Source of the DNA: Gammaproteobacteria bacterium
GTDB lineage: Bacteria; Pseudomonadota; Gammaproteobacteria; Comchoanobacterales; Comchoanobacteraceae
Reading direction: 5' to 3'
Assembly: GCA_029243665.1 (NCBI GenBank)
Contig: JAQWRO010000067.1
Coordinates: forward strand, 1-27,608
DNA length: 27,608 bases
Below, in pieces: positions 8,964-16,605 of this stretch (its first letter is position 1; every line of letters begins with the position of its first letter). The translations under genes were made by a program, and so were the position numbers. Under the pieces are notes generated by a model. The model made no database searches. It had not been told where the DNA came from and worked only from the letters and a program-made list of their open reading frames with translations.

Positions 8964-9698
8964 ATGTCATATACAAATGAACAAATTGAAAACCTTTTCA
9001 ACAAAGAAATAACAACCAACTACAAACTCACTCAATCTCTTGTAAATTGTTATCTAAGAAAACGGTTATTAGAAATGAAACCCGAAGTAATAAAAAAAAA
9101 ACGATTGGAAAAATCTATTCTTACAATCGTGTCAGTGGAAGTAATTGCATTAATTTTCTTTTCTTCTGTAATATTGGCTGCCGCCCCAGCAAACCTCTAT
9201 ATATTCATAGCAGCTGCAGGTTGTCTTAGTTTATATATTTTAAATCAATATTTTCTAAGTAATTTAAAAACATACACCTACCTCGATAATAAAGATGCAC
9301 ATATGAAAATAAGTTTAAATATTTTATTTTTATTTACCTTGCCTTTTTTTCCACAGCTCTGTTTAATGTCTTTTTTGTTGCAATGCCTTACCGCTTGGTC
9401 TATCCATAATAATTTATTTTTACAATTTAAACAAAAATACCAAGAACATATTCACCATGAGGATGTGTTATACCAATCCCATTATCAAGTTACTAAAAAT
9501 GATCTAAACACATTTTTAACTAAATCCATTGATGAAACGAATGATCCAACTTCAGTTGCTCAAGAAATCCCCGCAAACTCATTGTTTAGGCAACCGGATG
9601 TGCAAAATTCTCAAAACGATCATATGAATGACAATGATTTAAATCAAATAATGACATCGATTCTAAACAGCGAATCTATCAAAGAACTTACCGTATAG
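8964..9698 (+). CDS. 4-TM array protein E (minimal form, paralogue of D)
   Basis: A 244-residue membrane protein of unknown function and tandem duplicate of protein D. It starts at ATG 8964 (MSYTNEQIENLFN). TM hairpins lie at about 50-97 (turn AAAPANLY) and 113-148 (turn PFFPQL). The LTAWSIH stretch closing the second hairpin is shared with D. The tail has NSLFRQPDVQN then NDLNQIMTSI. The last 223 bp of the shared region are nearly identical to D while the N-terminal half is diverged, pointing to recent conversion or selection on the tail. A GCAA-capped hairpin encloses the stop codon and probably ends the C-D-E transcript. Both D and E are preceded by the same AGATATATATGTCATG block about 40-75 bp before the start. 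Confidence 0.9.
   Translation: MSYTNEQIENLFNKEITTNYKLTQSLVNCYLRKRLLEMKPEVIKKKRLEKSILTIVSVEVIALIFFSSVILAAAPANLYIFIAAAGCLSLYILNQYFLSNLKTYTYLDNKDAHMKISLNILFLFTLPFFPQLCLMSFLLQCLTAWSIHNNLFLQFKQKYQEHIHHEDVLYQSHYQVTKNDLNTFLTKSIDETNDPTSVAQEIPANSLFRQPDVQNSQNDHMNDNDLNQIMTSILNSESIKELTV
9460..9682 (+). repeat. 223-bp direct repeat, copy 2 (3' part of gene E)
   Basis: Partner of 8621-8843, same length with no indels and about 93% identical by hand count. Its last ~128 bp are also shared with 7883-8010. Confidence 0.88.
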
Positions 9699-9725
9699 AA
9701 AGCTACTGCAAAGTAGTTTCTATAC
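9693..9725 (+). terminator. Stable hairpin over the stop codon of gene E, probable terminator
   Basis: A 14-bp stem with one bulged G (GTATAGAAA-g-CTACT with AGTAGTTTCTATAC) and a GCAA tetraloop. The TAG stop of gene E at 9696-9698 lies in the left arm. The T tract after it is interrupted, so termination efficiency is uncertain; 3'-end protection is an alternative role. Confidence 0.6.
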
Positions 9726-9781
9726 ATTTCAGCATAAAAGTATTTTTATACATATTGATCATGCATTTAAAAAAAATTCTT

Positions 9782-9812
9782 TTGACAGCTGTATTTGAGA
9801 TTGTGTTATAGT
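9782..9812 (+). promoter_or_regulatory. Sigma70-type promoter with extended -10 for gene F
   Basis: A perfect -35 TTGACA (9782-9787) and an extended -10 TGTTATAGT (9804-9812) are separated by 19 bp. Transcription would begin near 9819, about 29 bases before the ATG at 9848. This is the clearest promoter within the array. Confidence 0.65.
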
Positions 9813-9847
9813 AAACCTATATAAACTTTATCAACTCAGAGTCTAAT

Positions 9848-11527
9848 ATGCCTAACTCTATAACAATTCACGATTCTTTTATTAGCATCATTAACAATCA
9901 AGCACTTAGCCATGAGCAAAAAATAGAATTATTTGTACAAGGTATCGACTCATCAGCTACAATCAATAATGAACTTAAAAAACAAATTGAATCGTATCTT
10001 AATGATTTAAATGCACAAACCAATACAGATAGCCAAACAGGCAGTGAACTATTTGAGACTTATTTCCCCAATTTAATAATTGAAGAAAATGTTGAAGCTG
10101 TACTGAGTGTTGCAAATACTCCACAAATAGAAGAGAGTTCTAGCATAGAAATAGAACACCCTATCGACAAAAAAAACAGCATAGAAGCTGATGAAACTTT
10201 CATCAATGGTGACGTATCTTTTATAGAAGAGGTCACAAGCGACGACGATAGCGCAGCATCTTTTATAAAAGAAGCGAATAAGAGTAACGAAAGTATACCT
10301 GAACAATCAGCCAGTACTCAACTTACTACACCATTTACAAATGAATTTGGCGACCAAACTTCACAAGTCAATCAAATTTTCGACACATCAAAAATGACTC
10401 ATAATGATTTGACTGAAGAATTAAAAGAGGTACTTTCAGATATATATAGCTATATTGAATTGTTTCCACACAAATATATTAAAACTCTCTTAAATGACGA
10501 GCGTTTTGTGAGTTTAAATCGTTTTCAAAAACCTATACAGAAGATCATCAATGTCCAAAGTTGGATAAAATCATTAGTGTCTTATTCTACAGATACTTTC
10601 AAGAATAAAGAGGATCCAAAAGGTATTATTTTTATCATAAAAACGTGTGAACTTTTGTTCGAAGGAAGTTCTCACAAAAGAGAACTGATGCTATTACTTT
10701 ATCTTTCAATTATAACCCAACCTATAACAATACAAAAAGTGGCACCTACAACAGAAATAGGATCATATAATGAAATGCTTTTTAAAGACCATTATCCTGC
10801 TCTTTATAGTGATATTAATAGTGACACACGATTTAAAGATATAATTAATTTTTATGAAACATTATATAATCTCAAATATTCTAATTACCCTGATAATGAA
10901 TATCATACGGGATTTAGTTCTTTTAGTATCAAACCTACCCTATGCATTGTCGCAGGCTTAATTTTAGCTTTTGTAAATATATTACCAATGATACCAACCA
11001 TTGGTATATTAGGATCAAGCTTATTCATTTTAAATATAAAACGAAACTATGACATTAATAATGAATTCAAAAAAGAATATTCAATGTTTGACAATACTGG
11101 AAGAACCACAAAAACTTTTAGAATCAACCTGATATTAACCTCTCTGTTGATAATTGCTACAACATCAGCTTTTGTATCATTAGTCTTAAACAGCTACCCG
11201 ATGATAGCACTTTTGACAGGAGCATTTTGTATGACGGTATCATTAACGCTTAATAAAATCTTTTGTGAGAGTAGTTACGCCAAGTTATCCAAGTCACTCA
11301 TTGAAAATCATGAAGAAAAGATAAAACAAAATTCATATCAATTTAAATCACTAATCAATGACTTTGTTGATAACCCAAACCAATCATCAACCTTTAAAAC
11401 TTCTGATGGCTCTAATCCGGAAACACCAGAAAATAACAATCCATTACTAATCAATGACAGATCACTCTTTGGAAGTACTCAGCAAACTAGACATCTGCGG
11501 TCCAATGCAGGTTTTGATCCAAATTGA
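9848..11527 (+). CDS. 4-TM array protein F (acidic linker, middle domain, SLF tail)
   Basis: A 559-residue membrane protein of unknown function. An N-module-like stretch (about 1-80: TIHDSFISIINNQALSHEQK, later SELFETYFPNLI) aligns loosely with A and C. A very acidic, Ser/Thr-rich linker spans about 85-165. The middle domain (about 190-330) includes IKSLVSYSTDTFKN and KRELMLLLYLSII, matching the A/B domain in position and pattern. TM hairpins lie at about 360-396 (turn NILPMIPT) and 423-471 (turn NSYPMIA). The tail carries DRSLFGSTQQ and ends FDPN. Its own promoter (9782-9812) and terminator make it a monocistronic unit. Confidence 0.92.
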   Translation: MPNSITIHDSFISIINNQALSHEQKIELFVQGIDSSATINNELKKQIESYLNDLNAQTNTDSQTGSELFETYFPNLIIEENVEAVLSVANTPQIEESSSIEIEHPIDKKNSIEADETFINGDVSFIEEVTSDDDSAASFIKEANKSNESIPEQSASTQLTTPFTNEFGDQTSQVNQIFDTSKMTHNDLTEELKEVLSDIYSYIELFPHKYIKTLLNDERFVSLNRFQKPIQKIINVQSWIKSLVSYSTDTFKNKEDPKGIIFIIKTCELLFEGSSHKRELMLLLYLSIITQPITIQKVAPTTEIGSYNEMLFKDHYPALYSDINSDTRFKDIINFYETLYNLKYSNYPDNEYHTGFSSFSIKPTLCIVAGLILAFVNILPMIPTIGILGSSLFILNIKRNYDINNEFKKEYSMFDNTGRTTKTFRINLILTSLLIIATTSAFVSLVLNSYPMIALLTGAFCMTVSLTLNKIFCESSYAKLSKSLIENHEEKIKQNSYQFKSLINDFVDNPNQSSTFKTSDGSNPETPENNNPLLINDRSLFGSTQQTRHLRSNAGFDPN

Positions 11528-11536
11528 TAAATTCTT

Positions 11537-11564
11537 AAAAAAGCCATCTTTTGGTGGTTTTTTT
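11537..11564 (+). terminator. Rho-independent terminator after array gene F
   Basis: A 12-bp stem with two G-U pairs (GCCATC/GGTGGT core), TTTT loop and a run of T residues lies 10 bases after the stop. It is a diverged copy of the GCCACC/GGTGGC terminators nearby. Confidence 0.85.
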
Positions 11565-11593
11565 ATTTAAAAAACTCAATAAAAACAAAATAT

Positions 11594-11623
11594 TAGACAT
11601 TTAATTAAAAAAAATGATATATT
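11594..11623 (+). promoter_or_regulatory. Probable sigma70 promoter for gene G
   Basis: -35 TAGACA (11594-11599), 18-bp A/T spacer, -10 TATATT (11618-11623), 28 bases before the ATG. The ATTAGACATTT core and following A-tract are shared with the region before gene H. Confidence 0.5.
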
Positions 11624-11651
11624 ATGTTTTTAGAAATTAAAGGTAATAATT

Positions 11652-12665
11652 ATGTATGACAATAAAACTCCATCCTCTACACTCAAAAATAGTGCTTCTA
11701 AAAGCACATCTATAGAATTAAAAAATGAAATCATAAATATATTTTCTGAAATCAAAACTACTGATAAAAGCACTGAAGAAAAATTAAAATCTTTTTCAGA
11801 AAGATGTAAAGAATTATTGGAAGGACAAATTACGAGTAGAATACCTACTTGCAGAGCAATAATATTAGAGAAACTTTACGAATTACATAAAAGTAAAGAT
11901 TACCCAAAAATTAAAAACAAACCAATAAATGGTAAAAAGCCATCAGCAAGTCAAGTTAGGAAAAAACGTTCTGAAGCGAACACAGTTGCAACAAAGTTAT
12001 TTGAAAATTTTTTTGATAATGAATTATTCCAGAGAGTATCTCCTTCTATCAAAACTAACCTAGATTCACTTATGGCTAATGCAACAGAATCAAGTACTTT
12101 ATCTCAATATTCTACAGAGTCTCTACGAACAAAAACTAGTTATGAAATATTTTGTGAAAATGTCGCTTTTAATATTGGTCTTGTCATACTTACAACAACA
12201 GCGACTTTAATTGCTAGTAGTTATGGTGCGTTTCCAATGATGACAGCAGTTATCATCACCAGTGCAACCAATTTTGTCACAAATAATCTTGTACAATATT
12301 ATAATACTAAGAAACTTGAAGACATTATAGGTGATAAACCTTCATATCTAAGAAGTTTGATCATTTCAAACCTAATCATTTTAGCAGGTAATACTCTTGC
12401 AATAGCAGCACTTGTATATGCATCACAAGGAGTCCTACCTGTAATTACAGCTGGCTTGATGGTTGCAACATTGTACATTGCATTTGAATACACAAAATTT
12501 AAAGGCTATGCCAACATCACAGATAACGAACCTCCTAAATCTAAAACTATGATACGTGATGAAGATAGATCAACAACCAAAGGGGTCTTCAATTCAGTTA
12601 TGAGTTTATTCTCTGGGACGCCAGATGAACATAAAGGTAATCAAAATTCTTATGGAAATTCATAA
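11652..12665 (+). CDS. 4-TM array protein G (N-module, two TM hairpins, SLF tail)
   Basis: A 337-residue membrane protein of unknown function, most similar to its neighbour H. It starts at ATG 11652 after an AAAGGTAA ribosome-site-like stretch. The N-module (about 20-125) contains IINIFSEIKTTDKSTEEKL, RCKELLEGQ and a VATKLFENFFDNELF patch like the EHFPNLL region of A. TM hairpins lie at about 164-216 (turn SSYGAFP) and 232-283 (turn SQGVLPV). The second contains LIILAGNTLAIAALVYASQ, close to LIILAGSALAITAMLYASQ in H, followed by AFEYTK. The tail has VMSLFSGTPDE. There is no extra middle domain. Confidence 0.92.
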   Translation: MYDNKTPSSTLKNSASKSTSIELKNEIINIFSEIKTTDKSTEEKLKSFSERCKELLEGQITSRIPTCRAIILEKLYELHKSKDYPKIKNKPINGKKPSASQVRKKRSEANTVATKLFENFFDNELFQRVSPSIKTNLDSLMANATESSTLSQYSTESLRTKTSYEIFCENVAFNIGLVILTTTATLIASSYGAFPMMTAVIITSATNFVTNNLVQYYNTKKLEDIIGDKPSYLRSLIISNLIILAGNTLAIAALVYASQGVLPVITAGLMVATLYIAFEYTKFKGYANITDNEPPKSKTMIRDEDRSTTKGVFNSVMSLFSGTPDEHKGNQNSYGNS

Positions 12666-12694
12666 GTTGAATTTATAAGCATATTGTTACGTTT

Positions 12695-12728
12695 AATAAT
12701 AAAGCCACCCTTCGGTGGCTTTATTATT
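12695..12728 (+). terminator. Rho-independent, probably bidirectional, terminator after gene G
   Basis: A 15-bp perfect stem with GCCACC/GGTGGC core and CTTC loop, flanked by A-rich and T-rich arms, lies 30 bases after the stop codon of gene G. Confidence 0.9.
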
Positions 12729-12954
12729 TATCAAGTCTTTTTCACACAATCTCTGGTATACTTCTATTTTCTATTTTTTCCACTTAAGAGGCATGACATA
12801 ATCATAATTTACGAATAAAATAGAAAATCATCAAAATATCTATACATATATGAAAAAATTATTTATTTTTTATCTAAAGTATTCTTATTGATCATCTATT
12901 GATATATCATTGATTTTTTAAATAGTAATAAAAACATCAATAAAAACATAGTAT
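12729..12954. promoter_or_regulatory. Gene-free upstream region of gene H with inverted and phased repeats
   Basis: With the flanking terminator and promoter this is the longest gene-free stretch (12666-13020). I see no ORF and no RNA gene. It holds a perfect 12-bp inverted repeat, ATTTTCTATTTT at 12766-12777 with AAAATAGAAAAT at 12817-12828. It also holds three ATTGAT hexamers spaced exactly 11 bp apart (12887, 12898, 12909) and a tandem 12-bp repeat AATAAAAACAT(C/A) at 12927-12950. The phased hexamers lie 41-68 bp upstream of the putative -35, where an activator would bind on one face of the helix. In such AT-rich DNA chance matches are possible. Confidence 0.45.
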
Positions 12955-12983
12955 TAGACATTTTTTAAAAAAAATACTAAATT
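12955..12983 (+). promoter_or_regulatory. Probable sigma70 promoter for gene H
   Basis: -35 TAGACA (12955-12960), 17-bp spacer, -10 TAAATT (12978-12983). The -35 and A-tract context matches the promoter of gene G, so the regulatory region appears to have been duplicated with the gene. Confidence 0.45.
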
Positions 12984-13020
12984 ATAATTCATAATCAAAA
13001 AAACCAAAGGTAACAATTTT

Positions 13021-14259
13021 ATGTTCTCAGAAACTAAATCAACCAAAAAATTCAACGACGAAACTCCTCATTCAAAATCTTCAAACACAGGACATAGTCT
13101 AAACTCACAGCAAACAATGTTTCAGGATTTAGAAAATGCTTATGATGAAGTGATGCAATTACAATCAACTAAAGAATCAAAATTAAATACATTTGCTCAA
13201 AAATGCACTGATTTATTGGAAGGCCAATCAAATACAATAAAAAAGAACTCTAAAAATATCATAGCAAGGTTTTTATATTTTATTCAAAATAACATAACTG
13301 AAGTTGGCGTTAGCCCCTCCAAAACTAAAGAAAAAAAATTATTTAATTCGATACATGAAAAGGGTCGAAAAATTATTCTTAAATACGCTGATTTAGATAA
13401 TGCTTTAAAACCTATCAAAACTACTAATGACACTCCTCATTCACATTTTTCAAGACTGGCTAGCCATGATGATAACCAATCTCAACATTCAACTAGTTTT
13501 ACAACTGATAGTCGTATGGTGCGTTTTGAAGATGAGCATACGATTGCTGGCACGCCTAATCTTATAAACAATTCAAATGAAGATGAGCACGATGATTCAT
13601 TATTTGTAAGATCTGTTGAAAATGACTTTAACGATAGTGAAGCCTTAAACTTTGATTCTAAAATACAAAATGTAATGCAATCAAATTATAATGATTTTTG
13701 TAAAAAGGTTTCATTTAATATTTGCTTAGTCATGTTAGCTTCATCAACGCTTTTAATTGCAAGTACTTATGGTACATTACCTGTTATGACCGCATTGATC
13801 ATAACCAGTTCAACTAATTTAGCTGCAAACAGTGCTATTCAATACTATAACCATAAAAAATTATCCATTATCACGGGTAATCATACACCGATTTTGGCAA
13901 GCGGTATTATTTCAACCCTGATTATTTTGGCTGGTAGTGCCCTTGCAATCACAGCTATGTTATATGCATCACAAGCAACATTACCAGTGCTTGCAGCAGC
14001 ATTAATGGTTTTAACCTTGTATATGGCATTTGAATATACTAAATTAAAAGGCCAAACAAACATTTCAGAAGATCAAATTGAACCAACTAGTCCATATGAT
14101 AACCCTGCAAATTCTCAGGGTCTTGAAAAAGGAAATAACTTATATACTAAGTTCGTAAGCTTATTTTCTAATCCAAATGCCAATCAAACAGATCAAAAAG
14201 ATTTATCGTATAATTTACTCACGCTTGAAGAAAGTGATGAGTATATTTCTTCAATTTAA
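13021..14259 (+). CDS. 4-TM array protein H (paralogue of G, longer linker, SLF tail)
   Basis: A 412-residue membrane protein of unknown function, clearly a tandem paralogue of G. It starts at ATG 13021 after AAAGGTAACAATTTT, matching the leader of G. The N-module (about 35-125) has ESKLNTFAQKCTDLLEGQ, aligning with EKLKSFSERCKELLEGQ in G. A His/Asp/Ser-rich linker (about 135-215) absent from G follows. TM hairpins lie at about 226-276 (turn STYGTLP) and 290-339 (turn SQATLPV), with AFEYTKLKGQ at the end. The tail has FVSLFSNPNAN and then a further acidic/hydrophobic end (LLTLEESDEYISSI). It has its own promoter-like region and terminator. Confidence 0.92.
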   Translation: MFSETKSTKKFNDETPHSKSSNTGHSLNSQQTMFQDLENAYDEVMQLQSTKESKLNTFAQKCTDLLEGQSNTIKKNSKNIIARFLYFIQNNITEVGVSPSKTKEKKLFNSIHEKGRKIILKYADLDNALKPIKTTNDTPHSHFSRLASHDDNQSQHSTSFTTDSRMVRFEDEHTIAGTPNLINNSNEDEHDDSLFVRSVENDFNDSEALNFDSKIQNVMQSNYNDFCKKVSFNICLVMLASSTLLIASTYGTLPVMTALIITSSTNLAANSAIQYYNHKKLSIITGNHTPILASGIISTLIILAGSALAITAMLYASQATLPVLAAALMVLTLYMAFEYTKLKGQTNISEDQIEPTSPYDNPANSQGLEKGNNLYTKFVSLFSNPNANQTDQKDLSYNLLTLEESDEYISSI

Positions 14260-14272
14260 TTCATCTTTTAGA

Positions 14273-14308
14273 TAATAATAAAAGCCACTAAAGTGGCTTT
14301 TATTATTA
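14273..14308 (+). terminator. Rho-independent, probably bidirectional, terminator after gene H
   Basis: A 16-bp perfect stem (GCCAC/GTGGC core, TAAA loop) with A-rich left and T-rich right arms, 13 bases after the stop codon. Confidence 0.9.
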
Positions 14309-14419
14309 GATACAACATTAAATAAGTAGACTAAAAAACAAACATTCAAGTCACATATGAAGGTGAACCATTTAAATGCTACTTTTTTAATTAAATAAAT
14401 TAAAAATTTCGGTGGCCCT

Positions 14420-14448
14420 ATGTATCATGTTAAATTTTTTTGATACAT
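14420..14448. promoter_or_regulatory. Perfect 8-bp inverted repeat upstream of gene I
   Basis: ATGTATCA (14420-14427) and TGATACAT (14441-14448) are separated by a 13-base T-rich spacer. The right arm overlaps a TTGATA -35-like hexamer (14440-14445), with a TTAAAT -10-like element 17 bp further on. It could be an operator over the promoter of gene I or an RNA hairpin. Confidence 0.4.
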
Positions 14449-14484
14449 TATTTACTGTGAGTTTAAATATAAAATCCAGGAACA

Positions 14485-16494
14485 ATGACTGTGGAAAATC
14501 AAAATACATACGAAATCAGTGTTAATAATTTTGCAAAAGCATTAAATAACTGCTTAATAAAGTGTGACAAAAAAATTACAGATGATGATCTGCAACAATT
14601 AATATCCACCTTTTCTGACGTTCAAAATGCAAATTCATCTAACGACATCGAAATCATTCGTACGAATAAATCAATTTTTCTGGATGCAACCTCAAACTCC
14701 GATACACTGTTATTTTTATTTAACAGGCATGTTAATCTAGATGAAAATATTGTAAAAGAAAAATTTCAACAATTTATTACAGCTATTCAGAAACTCATCA
14801 GAAAAAAAGACTCTTTATCGTTAAAAAAAGCCTTCTATGCGTTAACACCTCTTGGAAACTTATTAACCAATCATATAGGCACACCTATTGATTTTAAAAC
14901 ACTAAATAAAACTAATGCAGATAGAGAAATTTTTATCTTTTATCTCGATCAAGCCATTGAAAAAGAGCAAACCACCAAAAATGGAACCACCTATGCAGTG
15001 GCACTTCATATATTTGACAACGTTTATGAGCAAAGCCAATCTTTAGTTCAATTTTCTGATTTTTTTCATATCGCCACTATAAACTTATCATATCTAAAAA
15101 GTTTATTAGGCTACGCTCAAAATACTGAAAAGAATAAAACCTTAATTTCTAAATACACTTCTTTACTCTCTAAGAACATTCGTGAACTTATTCAATCTAA
15201 TCGTGAAACCATAAATTCCATTTCATTGAATGGAGAAAATTTAGATAATTTTACAATTGGTCTCAAGTTTTGGCAAATGCTGGATAAAATCGATCTAGAG
15301 TCTTTCGATCCTGATTACGGATTCTTTACACAAAATTCCGTTGAACCTAATATAGATTTTTCCCAACTAAATAATCATCCAAAAATTTATTTATCTATCT
15401 TTCAATATTATTTAAAAAAAGCTCTTAAAACTGATCATAAAGAATTACGTTGTTTTAATCTTGCATGTGAAATTTTCTTAGAAGAACTAGAAAGCAACTC
15501 ATTCAAGCGCCATTTTGAAGCCTTTCTATTTGTAGCATCTAATGACAAAAAATCAATCTTAGATGCTTTAAAGCATGATCAAAACTATATATTATTAAAA
15601 TCACTCAAACACCTCATAATTGATAACATTCAAATATTTGAAAATTATGATGAACAATATCCACTTATAGAAATTATACATACATTATATCCTAGAGATA
15701 CTTCTTTAGATTTCACAAGTGAACTACATTCAACTGAACATCCTTCAGTAGTATGGAATTCAATTTTAAATTTTCCTGATGAACTTAAAAATTTTAAAGA
15801 AAAATATGCCTACGCACTTAATTTTTCTTCTAATGATTCACATATACCCTTTACAGATGAAAAAATACTAAAAACATACCCCGCCCTTAATTACCTCCAT
15901 AAAAACTTAAGTAGTTCAAAACCTGTAGCACCCAGTCAAATATGTATTATTTTTGATGAATTAAAACAAAAGAACGATTCATATAAGCTAATGAAAAAAA
16001 ATGCTTTAAATCAATTACGATCGTCTTATAAAAGGCTAACAATTTATACTATTATTGTTTTAGCAATGCAATATATTACATTTTTTATTTATACCATGCC
16101 TCCTCCTATATTGCTCCCGGCTATGGTTTTCGCAAGTTTTTTATCGATAAACATCATTTTAAGTGCATGTTTCTTATTGTCTAACGTTCAATATGATGGC
16201 CAAAATTTATCACGTATAAATACGCTCCAAACGTTATTCATCCAAAGTCTTTTTGTTGCTTTGGTGATCACAAGCGTGACTGGTTTAAACTTGGGTACGC
16301 TTGGATTGATATGGTTATATAGTTTATCGATACCTCTCCAATCTATATATCGCAATTATCATACATGTCATGATTTAATCCATAAACAAACAACAGAAAA
16401 GTCTATAAAACTCATAGAAGGATTTGGTCTAAATGCCTTTTTCTATGTTGATCAAAATGATGACATTTCGCCACTACATGGATATACGGCGTAG
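14485..16494 (+). CDS. 4-TM array protein I (large soluble part with internal repeat; no SLF)
   Basis: A 669-residue protein of unknown function, the longest array member. It starts at ATG 14485 with AGGA just upstream. The first ~515 residues are soluble and helical and hold two related blocks. TPIDFKTLN...FIFYLDQAIEKE (from about 133) parallels PNIDFSQLN...SIFQYYLKKALKT (from about 287), each followed by helical segments of similar length. TM hairpins lie at about 516-568 (turn YTMPPPI) and 580-622 (turn TGLNLG). The ~45-residue tail has no SLF motif and instead ends with a FGLNAFFYVDQ stretch, loosely like LGSMFIVNEKE in protein J. I and J thus form a separate subgroup. Repeat units in the soluble part suggest a binding scaffold, which is inference. 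Confidence 0.9.
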   Translation: MTVENQNTYEISVNNFAKALNNCLIKCDKKITDDDLQQLISTFSDVQNANSSNDIEIIRTNKSIFLDATSNSDTLLFLFNRHVNLDENIVKEKFQQFITAIQKLIRKKDSLSLKKAFYALTPLGNLLTNHIGTPIDFKTLNKTNADREIFIFYLDQAIEKEQTTKNGTTYAVALHIFDNVYEQSQSLVQFSDFFHIATINLSYLKSLLGYAQNTEKNKTLISKYTSLLSKNIRELIQSNRETINSISLNGENLDNFTIGLKFWQMLDKIDLESFDPDYGFFTQNSVEPNIDFSQLNNHPKIYLSIFQYYLKKALKTDHKELRCFNLACEIFLEELESNSFKRHFEAFLFVASNDKKSILDALKHDQNYILLKSLKHLIIDNIQIFENYDEQYPLIEIIHTLYPRDTSLDFTSELHSTEHPSVVWNSILNFPDELKNFKEKYAYALNFSSNDSHIPFTDEKILKTYPALNYLHKNLSSSKPVAPSQICIIFDELKQKNDSYKLMKKNALNQLRSSYKRLTIYTIIVLAMQYITFFIYTMPPPILLPAMVFASFLSINIILSACFLLSNVQYDGQNLSRINTLQTLFIQSLFVALVITSVTGLNLGTLGLIWLYSLSIPLQSIYRNYHTCHDLIHKQTTEKSIKLIEGFGLNAFFYVDQNDDISPLHGYTA

Positions 16495-16605
16495 AAATAT
16501 AAAATAACTTAATCAACTACTTAACTAGACATAGCAACATCTCAACTAACAATTAAGCTATCATTTAATTAAGGCAATTTTTACATGCAAGCAAGGAGTG
16601 CGATC

